From RYN-133 sp036497285 (lineage in GTDB: Bacteria > Actinomycetota > Actinomycetes > Mycobacteriales > Jatrophihabitantaceae), in NCBI GenBank assembly GCA_036497285.1, contig DASXJR010000031.1, positions 1 to 64,000 on the forward strand: DNA of 64,000 bases, written 5' to 3'. The position numbers were made by a program, and so were the translations under genes. How positions within the stretch are numbered: the stretch's first letter is position 1; each line of letters starts with the position of its first letter. Under the pieces are notes generated by a model. It saw only the letters and a list, made by a program, of their open reading frames with translations. It did no database searches and was not told the origin of the DNA. Positions 34,994-42,671 of the stretch are shown in pieces.

Positions 34994-35497
34994 TCAGGTC
35001 CGCGGCGCAGCGCCGCCACACAGCGGATCGTGGAAATTCGCGAGTTGCAGCAGCAGCTCGTGCAGCTTGTCGCGGTCGGCCGGCTTGAGCGGTGCCAAGA
35101 GGTCGGTCTCCAGGCCGTCGATCGTGCGGCGCAGCTCGCGCAGCTGTTCGCGCCCGTCGGCAGTCACGCTGACCATGTGCCGGCGGCGGTCGGCGCGGTC
35201 ACGGTGCCTCGCGATCAGCCCGCGATCTTCCAGGCTGTCGAGGATCCGGACGAGCTGACTGCGGTCGAGTCCGAGGGCATCGGCGATCGCCGCCTGGGTC
35301 TCGCTGGGTTGTTCATCGAGCAGTGCCAGCACGCTGTAGTGGTACTGGCTGACCCCGGCCTTGGCCAGCGCCGCCATGGCCCGGGACTTGAACTCGGTGC
35401 CGAGCCGCACCAACAGGAAGCCGCTGCGGGCAACGAGCTCACGCGGCAACGACCCCGGCGGCGCGATGGATCCGACGGGTTCGACATTCGTCGACAC
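34994..35497 (-). CDS. MarR-family transcriptional regulator of the divergent exporter
   Basis: A 167-residue winged-helix regulator: TQAAIADALGLDRSQLVRILDSLEDRGLI is the HTH and ARHRDRADRRRHMVSVT the wing. The GTG start has TAAATT 6-9 nt upstream and no Shine-Dalgarno site, which fits a leaderless mRNA. It is divergent from an MFS exporter across 73 nt that contain an inverted repeat, the classic layout for drug-responsive autorepression. Confidence 0.92.
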   Translation of the reverse strand: MSTNVEPVGSIAPPGSLPRELVARSGFLLVRLGTEFKSRAMAALAKAGVSQYHYSVLALLDEQPSETQAAIADALGLDRSQLVRILDSLEDRGLIARHRDRADRRRHMVSVTADGREQLRELRRTIDGLETDLLAPLKPADRDKLHELLLQLANFHDPLCGGAAPRT

Positions 35498-35520
35498 GGA
35501 ATGAATTTACCAGCCCGGTG

Positions 35521-35545
35521 TTGACTCTCTTAATAGTGGACTCAA
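35521..35545. promoter_or_regulatory. Inverted repeat in the MarR / MFS divergent promoter
   Basis: Arms TTGACTC (35521-35527) and GACTCAA (35539-35545) match as TTGAnTC/GAnTCAA around an AT-rich centre (TTAATA). The site lies between the divergent MarR and exporter genes and is a good operator candidate. Confidence 0.55.
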
Positions 35546-35570
35546 TCCATGATCGCGAGGAGCAACTAAA

Positions 35571-37064
35571 GTGTTTGACAACGCGCTCTCGGCGTCGGCC
35601 ACCCGTACCGGCTCCGACCGTAAGCGGTGGTTCGCACTGGCGGTGATCGTCGCCGCCCAGTTCATGGTCGTGCTCGACGTGGCGATCGTGAACGTGGCGC
35701 TGCCGTCCATCAAGACCGACCTGCACTTCTCCCAGGAGAGCCTGCAGTGGGTCATCACGGCCTATGCCATCTTCTTCGGCGGTGTGCTGCTGCTCGGTGG
35801 TCGGCTCGCCGACTTGCTCGGACGGCGTCGGATGTTCATGGTCGGCTTGACGATCTTCACCGTGAGCTCGCTGCTGGACGGGCTGGCGTGGTCCGAGACG
35901 TCCCTCATTGTGTTCAGATCGCTGCAGGGCCTCGGCGCCGCGTTGCTGTCGCCGGCTGCGCTGTCGATCCTCACCACGACGTTCCAGGAAGGCCGCGAAC
36001 GCAACCTCGCGCTCGGTATCTGGGGCGCGGCGTCCGGCAGCGGTGGCGCGGCCGGCGTGCTACTCGGCGGCGCACTCACGAGCGCACTCAACTGGTCGTG
36101 GATCTTCTACATCAACGTGCCGGCCGGGGCAGTGGTGCTTGCCGTGACCCCGTGGCTGCTCAGCGAGAGCCGGGCCGACCTGCAGCACCGCTACTTCGAC
36201 TTCGCCGGCGCGGCGTCGATCACCGCATCGCTGATGCTGCTGGTGTACGCGTTGACCCGTGCCACCCAGCACGGATGGGCGACCGGCACGACCGTAGGTC
36301 TGCTGGCCGGCGCGGCCGCGCTGATGGTCGCGTTCCTCGTCATCGAGTCGCGGTCGAAGGCGCCGCTGCTGCCGATGCGGATCTTCCGGCTGCGAACCTT
36401 GACCGCGTCGAACATCAGCGGCCTGCTCATGGGTGCGGCGATCTTCTCGCAGTTCTTCCTACTGACCCTGTACATGCAGCAGGTGCTGCACTACTCGGCG
36501 CTCAAGACCGGCGTCGCGTACATCTCGCTGACCTTGACCATCATCGCGTTCTCGGCGGTCGCCCAGGCACTCGCGACCCGGCTCGGCATCCGGCGCGTCC
36601 TCCCGTTGGGGTTGGCCGTCTCTGCAGCCGCGCTGGTGCTGTTCGCCCGGCTGCCGGTGCACGGGCACTACTGGACCGATCTGTTCCCGGCCTTCCTGCT
36701 GAGCGGGATCGGCCTCGCGATGGCGTTCGTCCCGATGGCGATCGGCGGGTTGACCGGCGTGCGTCAGGCCGAGGCCGGCATTGCCTCCGGTCTGATCAAC
36801 ACCAGCCAACAGATCGGCGGCGCGATCGGCGTGGCCGTGGTGACGACCGTGGCGACGACAGCCACCACCCACTTCGTCGTCGACCACCCTGGGAGCACAG
36901 CGCTTTCCGGCGCGGCTCTGACCCACGGGTTCCAGATCGCGTTCTACGTGCTCGCCGGTCTGGCCGTGCTCGGCGCCATCCTGGCCGCGGTGCTGGTCGA
37001 GGCCCGTCCGGCCGACGTGACCGAACCCGGAGAACCGGAACTGGCCATGGCCACCGCGAGCTGA
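35571..37064 (+). CDS. MFS multidrug exporter, DHA2 family
   Basis: A 497-residue, 14-helix exporter. VVLDVAIVNVALPSIKTDL in helix 1, GGRLADLLGRRRMFM after helix 2, and the motif-C-like region (GAASGSGGAAGVLLGG) are all typical of the EmrB/QacA group. The GTG start has GAGGAG 9 nt upstream. The divergent MarR gene is its probable regulator. A strong terminator follows at 37093. Substrate unknown. Confidence 0.94.
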   Translation: MFDNALSASATRTGSDRKRWFALAVIVAAQFMVVLDVAIVNVALPSIKTDLHFSQESLQWVITAYAIFFGGVLLLGGRLADLLGRRRMFMVGLTIFTVSSLLDGLAWSETSLIVFRSLQGLGAALLSPAALSILTTTFQEGRERNLALGIWGAASGSGGAAGVLLGGALTSALNWSWIFYINVPAGAVVLAVTPWLLSESRADLQHRYFDFAGAASITASLMLLVYALTRATQHGWATGTTVGLLAGAAALMVAFLVIESRSKAPLLPMRIFRLRTLTASNISGLLMGAAIFSQFFLLTLYMQQVLHYSALKTGVAYISLTLTIIAFSAVAQALATRLGIRRVLPLGLAVSAAALVLFARLPVHGHYWTDLFPAFLLSGIGLAMAFVPMAIGGLTGVRQAEAGIASGLINTSQQIGGAIGVAVVTTVATTATTHFVVDHPGSTALSGAALTHGFQIAFYVLAGLAVLGAILAAVLVEARPADVTEPGEPELAMATAS

Positions 37065-37092
37065 CCGATCCGTCGATCGGCCTTTACGCAGA

Positions 37093-37120
37093 GGGCTCCG
37101 GCGCCGTCGCGCCGGAGCCC
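37093..37120 (+). terminator. Rho-independent terminator after the MFS exporter
   Basis: A perfect 12-bp GC-rich stem (37093-37104 with 37109-37120) with a CGTC loop, followed by TTTGTC. It lies between the exporter and the convergent tRNA gene and may serve both. Confidence 0.8.
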
Positions 37121-37144
37121 TTTGTCGTCTGAGCCTGTTTGGAG

Positions 37145-37232
37145 CGGAGGGCGTGGGATTCGAACCCACGGTTGGGGATCACCCAACAGCGGTTTTCAAG
37201 ACCGCCGCACTAGGCCACTGTGCGAGCCCTCC
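37145..37232 (-). tRNA. tRNA-Ser (anticodon UGA)
   Basis: A complete class II tRNA read on the minus strand: acceptor GGAGGGC pairs with GCCCTCC, D-arm GCAC...GTGC, anticodon stem GCGGT/ACCGC with loop CTTGAAA (anticodon TGA at 37196-37198), a long variable arm (TTGGG-TGAT-CCCAA) and T-arm GTGGG-TTCGAAT-CCCAC. CCA is not encoded. TACCTT about 15 nt upstream is a possible -10 box. Confidence 0.95.
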
Positions 37233-37352
37233 AGACGCTCGAAGGTACCGGATTCCAGCGTCTCCACTTACTCGTTCGTTGTGTCGCGGGAGAAGCGGGC
37301 CGGATATTGTGCGGCTGCCGGGCATGTGGCAGGCAGCGCTAGCCTGCGGGAC

Positions 37353-37907
37353 GTGGAGTTGATCGCCGCGGCGTCGGCGGAATTCGAGCGCGTCGTACGG
37401 CAGCTGCCGGCCGACTCATGGGATCGGCCGACACCCTCAGATGTCTCGGTCCGCGAGTTGGTCAACCACGTCGTTGTCGGGAACCGCCTCACCGCGATGC
37501 TGCTGACGGGCGTCGATCGCGATGAGGCACGGGAGCTACTCGGCGGTGATCAGCTCGGGGATGACCCGTTCGGTGCGGTGGTTGAGTCAGCACGACACCA
37601 AGCACATGCGTTCGCCGCGACGCCGCCTGGACAGTCCGTTGCCGGCCCGACAGGCGACGTACCTGCGGCCGCGTACCTGCGGTTCCGTCTCGTCGACCTG
37701 GTGGTCCACGCGTGGGATATTCTGCGTGCCACACGACTCGACGAGACCCTTGACCCGCGAATCGTCGACGGTGTGTTGACTGTGGTCGAGCCGCACTTGG
37801 ACGAGATGCTCGCCTTCGGGGCCTATGGCGACGGCCCGAGCGGTACATTGCCTGCCGACGCTTCACCACAGCGTCGACTGCTCGACCGGTTCGGACGACG
37901 GCCGTAG
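37353..37907 (+). CDS. TIGR03086-family metal-binding (DinB-fold) protein
   Basis: A 184-residue protein of the TIGR03086/mycothiol-dependent maleylpyruvate isomerase-like group. PSDVSVRELVNHVVVGNRLTAM carries the first ligand His and RFRLVDLVVHAWDILRAT the second, at the expected spacing. No close pathway neighbours. The GTG start is supported by TAGCCT 7 nt upstream (leaderless); longer frames run into the tRNA. The substrate is unknown; members are often thiol-dependent isomerases or transferases. Confidence 0.82.
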   Translation: MELIAAASAEFERVVRQLPADSWDRPTPSDVSVRELVNHVVVGNRLTAMLLTGVDRDEARELLGGDQLGDDPFGAVVESARHQAHAFAATPPGQSVAGPTGDVPAAAYLRFRLVDLVVHAWDILRATRLDETLDPRIVDGVLTVVEPHLDEMLAFGAYGDGPSGTLPADASPQRRLLDRFGRRP

Positions 37908-37934
37908 CTGTCGTGCTGCGCCTATCCTGGGCGG

Positions 37935-38756
37935 ATGCGGGCCAGCGGGCGGCGTGAACTATGGGACGGCCACGTCCTCCTGATGTATGCGGACGAGCAA
38001 CAGCGCCGTACCGGCGTCACAGCGTGGGTACGTCGCGGCCTCGAGACCGACGCGAAGATCGTGTATGTCGAGTCGCCCGATGAACAAGCCTCACGGTCAT
38101 TGATCCGGGTATTGCTCGACGAACACATCGACGTGACGTCGGCCGTCAGTCGTCGCCAACTGGAGATCGTCGATCCGGACGTCGGATTGGGCCCCGCGTG
38201 GCAGGCGCAGCTGGTCGATGACGGTCTGGCCGCCGGATATTCCTCGGTGCGCCTGGGCGGGGCGGCCGATACCTCCTGCACGGTGATGTCTCCGTCGGAT
38301 CATGCCGACGCGGAGCGCGCGGCGGACGAGCTGTGCCTGGCGCGGCCTGCGGCGATCCTGTGTCAGTACGCCACCAGCCTGCCCGCCTCGATGCTGCAAC
38401 GAGCATGTTCGATGCACACAGCCGGAATCCGCGGGACGACGTTGCAGATCTTCCCGATCCACGACGGCGTCGCCCTGGCCGGGGAAATCGACCTGTCCGA
38501 TCTGCATACCCTGCGGTCGGCCCTGGGGGCGTTCTGTGCGCGCACGACCGAGGCACACCCGAAGTTCGTCATCGACCTCGCCGAGCTGAACTTCCTCGAC
38601 GTCGCCGGCGCGCGAGTTCTTGTGTCCGACACGTCGCCCATCCGGGACCAAGGAGTTGTCGTCCAGGTACGCGGTGCCGGGCCGATGATCCATCGACTGC
38701 TGCGGCAGCTCGGCGTGGATCGCATCGACGGCTTCGTTCTCGAGGACCCGTCGTGA
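37935..38756 (+). CDS. MEDS-STAS domain protein, putative anti-sigma factor antagonist
   Basis: A 273-residue two-domain protein. Residues ~10-160 form a MEDS (DcmR-like sensory) domain: GHVLLMYADEQQRRTGVTAWVRRGLETDAKIVYVES is its usual opening. Residues ~175-270 form a STAS domain: VALAGEIDLSDLHTLRSAL, then FVIDLAELNFLDVAGARVLV, with the serine/threonine position occupied by Ala-Gly (DVAGA) instead of D-S-S/T-G. That Ser/Thr is the normal phosphorylation site, so control may differ. TATCCT lies 6 nt before the ATG (leaderless). It overlaps the following HATPase gene by 4 nt, so they probably bind each other. Confidence 0.85.
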   Translation: MRASGRRELWDGHVLLMYADEQQRRTGVTAWVRRGLETDAKIVYVESPDEQASRSLIRVLLDEHIDVTSAVSRRQLEIVDPDVGLGPAWQAQLVDDGLAAGYSSVRLGGAADTSCTVMSPSDHADAERAADELCLARPAAILCQYATSLPASMLQRACSMHTAGIRGTTLQIFPIHDGVALAGEIDLSDLHTLRSALGAFCARTTEAHPKFVIDLAELNFLDVAGARVLVSDTSPIRDQGVVVQVRGAGPMIHRLLRQLGVDRIDGFVLEDPS

Positions 38757-39703
38757 ACGAGACGAACGCCGGCGTGCATGGCTGCTACACCCACCAACTG
38801 CTGATCCACGACACTGACGACGCGCTGGTGGCCGGCACCGCTGCGTTCGTCGAGCTAGGCCTTAGCTGCGGCGGACGAGTACTCGTGCACAGCTGCGAGG
38901 ATCGTGTGGCCCTGCTGCGCGCAGCACTCGGAACTCACCGTCGGCTGGACTACGGGTTCGACCGCGACCTGTACGTATCGCCGATGAGCACGCTGTTCAA
39001 ATACGAGCGCGAGCTCGCGCGAGGTCCGCACGCGAGCGGCCTGTGGGTCACCGGCACGGTTCCCTTCGGGTCCGACCACAGTGCTCACCCGGCCTGGACC
39101 AGATACGAATCGCTCGTCAACGAGGTGCTCGGACCGTACCCGTTCCACGCCCTGTGCACCTACGACACCCGTGCGCTACCTGCTGCTGTCGTCGGCGCGG
39201 CACGTGCCACTCACCCGTGCATCAGCAACGGGGTCCGGCAGGATGACAATCCCGGCTACATGCAACCGGTCGACTTTATGACCGACCCACGAGCCGGGTC
39301 CCCGTCGCCGCCGACGTCACCACCGCTTGCAGTCATAACCGTCAACCACACCCGTGATCTACGGCTGGCGCGACATCTGATCGCAGAAGTCGCCGACGCC
39401 GCCAGCGTCGTGGACCGCGACAACATCGAAGGATTCGTCACTGCCGTAAACGAAGTCCTCGCCAACGGTCTCCGGCACGGGCGTCCGCCGGTCGAACTCA
39501 AGGTGTGGGTGGACACTGCACAACTGACGTGCCTGGTCACGGACAACGGCCCGGGTATCGCCAATCCGCTCACCGGCTACCGATCGCCCGGCGCCTCAGT
39601 CGACTCCAGTCGAGGTCTCTGGCTGGCCAGACAACTGTGTGACGAGCTGATCATCCGCAACACCGACGACGGGCGCTGCAGCGTGCTCATGACCATCGCC
39701 TGA
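38753..39703 (+). CDS. MEDS-HATPase protein, putative anti-sigma factor kinase
   Basis: A 316-residue partner of the previous protein. The N-terminal ~190 residues are a second MEDS sensory domain (THQLLIHDTDDALVAGTAAFVELGL, later HALCTYDTRALPA). The C-terminal ~120 residues are a GHKL-type ATPase like RsbW: VTAVNEVLANGLRHGRPPVEL (N-box) and LVTDNGPGIANPL (G1 box), then SRGLWLARQLCDELII (G2). It should bind or phosphorylate a STAS protein and may sequester a sigma factor. The GTG start overlaps the upstream stop (GTGA). Confidence 0.87.
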   Translation: MNETNAGVHGCYTHQLLIHDTDDALVAGTAAFVELGLSCGGRVLVHSCEDRVALLRAALGTHRRLDYGFDRDLYVSPMSTLFKYERELARGPHASGLWVTGTVPFGSDHSAHPAWTRYESLVNEVLGPYPFHALCTYDTRALPAAVVGAARATHPCISNGVRQDDNPGYMQPVDFMTDPRAGSPSPPTSPPLAVITVNHTRDLRLARHLIAEVADAASVVDRDNIEGFVTAVNEVLANGLRHGRPPVELKVWVDTAQLTCLVTDNGPGIANPLTGYRSPGASVDSSRGLWLARQLCDELIIRNTDDGRCSVLMTIA

Positions 39704-39775
39704 CGAGCACCCGTACCTGGCCGTCACGAATCCGGTCGCATCCGCCGCACCCCACGTCGCAACTTCGACGGCCCC

Positions 39776-39804
39776 TTGACGCAATCAGATGGTTGCAATA
39801 ATGT
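39776..39804 (+). promoter_or_regulatory. Sigma-70-type promoter of the SRPBCC-ArsR operon
   Basis: TTGACG, exactly 17 nt, then TAATGT: the best consensus-like promoter in the window. The first ArsR operator copy fills its spacer, and the second lies just downstream of the -10 box. Confidence 0.8.
39781..39796. repeat. Operator copy 1 (ArsR-type)
   Basis: GCAATCAGATGGTTGC, an imperfect palindrome (GCAA...TTGC) inside the promoter spacer. Copy 2 differs at a single base. Confidence 0.7.
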
Positions 39805-39805
39805 C

Positions 39806-39821
39806 GCAATCAAATGGTTGC
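39806..39821. repeat. Operator copy 2 (ArsR-type)
   Basis: GCAATCAAATGGTTGC, 25 bp centre-to-centre from copy 1, covering the probable transcription start region. Two dimers could bind with a spacing of about 2.4 helical turns. Confidence 0.7.
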
Positions 39822-39838
39822 TACTTATCGGAGGAGTC

Positions 39839-40270
39839 ATGGGATTTCCTGATCGCATCGAGCGGACCGTCGAGATCGCTCATCCCCCAGCCGCGGTGTG
39901 GGCGGCGCTCACCACAGCTGAAGGTCTCGCGGCGTGGTTCGGCGACCGAGCAACGATCGACCTGCGGCCCGGCGGGTCGGCGCAGATGACGTGGAAGCAG
40001 GGGCACATCGCCGAGATGCGTGTCGAACGAGTCGAGGAGCCGAGCGTGTTCGGTTACACCTGGCACATCTTCGGCCTCCCCGAGGACGACCCGCGCCGCA
40101 CCTATGTCGAATTCACGCTCGAACCCCTCGACAGCGGCACGCGCCTCACAGTCGTCGAGACCGGCTTCGCGCAGTTGTCGCCCGATACCCACAGCCAGGC
40201 CTACGACGGCAACACGAGCGGGTGGGCGAGCGAACTGGGCGAGCTCGTCAGCTACCTCGATGCCGCCTGA
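39839..40270 (+). CDS. SRPBCC / AHSA1-family protein
   Basis: A 143-residue START/Bet v1-like fold protein: IERTVEIAHPPAAVWAALTTAEGLAAWFGD is the usual first helix-grip segment and GYTWHIFGLPEDDPRRTYVEFTLEP a central strand pair. Members bind hydrophobic ligands in a cavity; many sit beside ArsR regulators, as here. ATG 39839 has a strong GGAGGAG site; an upstream TTG start would lie in the promoter. It overlaps the ArsR gene by 11 nt. Confidence 0.88.
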   Translation: MGFPDRIERTVEIAHPPAAVWAALTTAEGLAAWFGDRATIDLRPGGSAQMTWKQGHIAEMRVERVEEPSVFGYTWHIFGLPEDDPRRTYVEFTLEPLDSGTRLTVVETGFAQLSPDTHSQAYDGNTSGWASELGELVSYLDAA

Positions 40271-40637
40271 CATCGAAGCGATCGCCGAACAGGTCTTCGC
40301 GGCGTTGGCCGACCCGACTCGTCGCACGATCCTCGCTGCGCTCGCGTCGGATGGTCCGGCGACGGCCACCGACTTGGCAGATCGGCTTCCGGTGACGCGG
40401 CAGGCAATCGCGAAGCACCTGTTCCTGCTCGCAGACGCCGGCCTGGTGACGGCTGAGCACGGAGAACGACGCCGGGTGCGGTACCGACTGCGCTCGGAAC
40501 CGATGCGAGTCGCGCAGCAGTTTCTCGCCGCGATGGCCAACGACTGGGACGCCCGCCTCGACGCGTTGACGCAGCACCTCAATCGCTCCAGGCGCACAAG
40601 CACGAATCGAATCGCAGGGACGAATCGCCATGATTGA
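40260..40637 (+). CDS. ArsR-family transcriptional regulator
   Basis: A 125-residue winged-helix regulator: VFAALADPTRRTILAALASDGPATATDLADRL, then VTRQAIAKHLFLLADAGLV is the recognition helix region and ERRRVRYRL the wing. It lacks the CxC metal motif of arsenic/cadmium sensors, so it belongs to the SRPBCC-linked subgroup with an unknown signal. Its most likely targets are the two 16-bp operators at 39781-39821 (autoregulation). Confidence 0.92.
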   Translation: MPPDIEAIAEQVFAALADPTRRTILAALASDGPATATDLADRLPVTRQAIAKHLFLLADAGLVTAEHGERRRVRYRLRSEPMRVAQQFLAAMANDWDARLDALTQHLNRSRRTSTNRIAGTNRHD

Positions 40638-41307
40638 TCATCGACTTGCAGCACCGTCGACACCGATGACGAGGAGCAGTGCGATCGCGGCAGTCGCAAC
40701 CCTCGCCCTCGCCACAGGGTGTTGGGTCGTCGCGCTGCGTCAGATGCGCGGCATGGACATGGGCGTTGCCACCGACCTGGGCTCGTTCGGCGTCTTCGTC
40801 GCGGTATGGGTACCGATGATGGCGGCGATGATGCTGCCGGGTGCGGTGCCGACAGTGATGCGGCGCGCCTGGTCGATGAGCGCCGCACGAAGCCTCCCGC
40901 TGTTCGTCGTCACGTACGTAGCTGTGTGGGCAGTCGTCGGCATCGCGGTGTACCTGCTGTACCGCCCGCACGGCACAGCCGCGGCCGGCGTCCTCGTCAT
41001 CGCTACGGGGGTCTACGAACTGACCCCACTGAAGACGCGCTGTCGCCGCCGTTGCCGACAAGCGTTCGGCTCTGGAGAGTTCTCGCTCGCCTGCGTCGGT
41101 TCGAGCATCGGGATGATGGTGGCTTTGGTTGCGCTGGGCTCCATGAGTGTGATGTGGATGGTGATCATCGCCCTCGTCGTGTCCGCTCAAAAGATCTTGC
41201 CGGCGCAACGCGTCGTGGACGTGCCGTTCGCGTTCGCGATTGTCGCGCTCGGCGTCCTCATTCTCGCGACACCAGCGTCGATTCCCGGCCTGGTGCCATC
41301 CATGTGA
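40630..41307 (+). CDS. DUF2182 family membrane protein
   Basis: A 225-residue membrane protein with about six helices. It matches the DUF2182 (predicted metal-binding integral membrane) family: VWVPMMAAMMLPGAVPTVM, the loop YELTPLKTRCRRRCR, and GSSIGMMVALVALGSMSVMWM. The Met-rich helices (also MRGMDMG near the N-terminus) suggest a copper- or metal-related role, which is not proven for the family. It overlaps arsR by 8 nt, so it is part of the same operon. Confidence 0.85.
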   Translation: MIDHRLAAPSTPMTRSSAIAAVATLALATGCWVVALRQMRGMDMGVATDLGSFGVFVAVWVPMMAAMMLPGAVPTVMRRAWSMSAARSLPLFVVTYVAVWAVVGIAVYLLYRPHGTAAAGVLVIATGVYELTPLKTRCRRRCRQAFGSGEFSLACVGSSIGMMVALVALGSMSVMWMVIIALVVSAQKILPAQRVVDVPFAFAIVALGVLILATPASIPGLVPSM

Positions 41308-41333
41308 ACCGTTGATCACGAAGGAGAACAACC

Positions 41334-42110
41334 ATGGCTACGCATAGAACAGCCACCCGTGAAGATTGGCTCGCCGAGCGGCTCGACCTGTTGGCGGCCG
41401 AGAAGGAAGTGACCCGGCGCGGCGACGAACTCGCACGACGACGCCAAGAGCTGCCTTGGGTTCGCGTCGACAAGGACTACGTCTTCGACACCGACGACGG
41501 AGCGGCATCGCTGGCCGCGCTGTTCCGAGGGCGTTCACAGCTGCTCGTCTACCACTTCATGTTCGGAGCGGACTACGACGCGGGTTGCCCGGCGTGCTCA
41601 GCGATTGCCGATGGCTTCAACGGATTCGTCGCACATCTTGCCAATCACGATGTGATGCTCTGGGCAGTGTCGCGCGCTTCGATCGCGAAGCTGCAGGCGT
41701 ACAAGCAGCGCATGGGATGGGCCTTCCCGTGGGCGTCGTCCGATGACGGGGACTTCAACCTCGACTTCCAAGCCGGCATCACGCCGGCCCAGCAGCAAGC
41801 CGGCCGCGCCGAGTACAACTTCGGCCCGTACGACCTCAGTTCGACGGACGAGTTGGCGGCACAGAAACCGTTCGCTGATTGGGCTGCCACCACCGGCACC
41901 GACTGGCAGACCTACACGCGTGAGACTCCTGGCATGAGCGCGTTCGTACTCGAGGACGGCGTTGTCTATCACACCTACTCGGCCTACGCGCGCGGCTTGG
42001 ACGGACTCTGGGGCATGTATCAGTGGCTCGACCGCACGCCGTTCGGGCGCAACGAGTCACGCGATGCGGACCGCCCCCTCAACTGGTTCCGGCGACACGA
42101 CGAGTACTGA
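41334..42110 (+). CDS. DUF899 thioredoxin-like protein
   Basis: A 258-residue protein of the DUF899 family, a thioredoxin-fold group common in actinobacteria. DKDYVFDTDDG, LLVYHFMFGADYDAGCPACSAIADGF (with a C-P-A-C pair in the active-site position) and DVMLWAVSRASIAKLQAYKQRMGWAFPW are all typical, and the end HTYSAYARGLDGLWGMYQWLDRTPFGR completes it. Probably a peroxiredoxin- or disulfide-type redox protein. The AAGGAGAAC ribosome site is good. Last gene of the ArsR operon, 26 nt after DUF2182. Confidence 0.88.
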   Translation: MATHRTATREDWLAERLDLLAAEKEVTRRGDELARRRQELPWVRVDKDYVFDTDDGAASLAALFRGRSQLLVYHFMFGADYDAGCPACSAIADGFNGFVAHLANHDVMLWAVSRASIAKLQAYKQRMGWAFPWASSDDGDFNLDFQAGITPAQQQAGRAEYNFGPYDLSSTDELAAQKPFADWAATTGTDWQTYTRETPGMSAFVLEDGVVYHTYSAYARGLDGLWGMYQWLDRTPFGRNESRDADRPLNWFRRHDEY

Positions 42111-42193
42111 TCGACTGGTTCGGACGACGGCCATAGCCGCTGTGTGTGGGCGATCGGCTTCAGTCGATGAGACGTGCCATCGACGTGGTTGCC

Positions 42194-42628
42194 TCAATGG
42201 TTGCGCGATGACGGTTGTTCCGGTTGGAAGCCGGAGCAGAGCAGGTCGAGGGTCTCGATGGCTTTGGTTCCGGTGGCGAAGACGTGCTGTTCCACGATCC
42301 GTCCGTCGTGGGGTGTCGCGGCGGCGGCGACCCGGAGCCGCCACCGCAGATACATCCGGGTGCCGACCTGCCCGATAACGGCGTCGAGAACCTCGAAGAT
42401 CTCGTGCTCGCCGAACCAGGTCTCGAACTTGGTCGTGACGGGCGCGGACCCGTTCAGTTCGAACGGTCCCGGTGGGACGACCGCCCGGAACTGGACGTCG
42501 GGATGCAGGCAGTTGTGTAGCGCAGCGAAGTCACGCTGGGTGAGCGCCTGGACGAAGCGTCCGGCTGCGGGCCACAGCGGGTTGTCCTCGAGCGGCGGAA
42601 TCGGCGGCACGGCGACGTTTGTAGTCAT
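42194..42628 (-). CDS. NTF2-like (SnoaL-type) protein
   Basis: A 144-residue cone-shaped-fold protein: RFVQALTQRDFAALHNCLHPDVQFRAVVPPGPFE is the classic SnoaL/NTF2 opening, followed by VIGQVGTRMYLRWRLRVAA. These proteins are small isomerases, hydratases or ligand carriers; nothing here tells which. It lies 43 nt downstream of the HD-GYP/LuxR gene on the same strand and may be co-transcribed. Confidence 0.8.
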   Translation of the reverse strand: MTTNVAVPPIPPLEDNPLWPAAGRFVQALTQRDFAALHNCLHPDVQFRAVVPPGPFELNGSAPVTTKFETWFGEHEIFEVLDAVIGQVGTRMYLRWRLRVAAAATPHDGRIVEQHVFATGTKAIETLDLLCSGFQPEQPSSRNH

Positions 42629-42671
42629 GATTCATTTCTATGGGCCACCATGCAGCGCCGGTATCGGGTGA

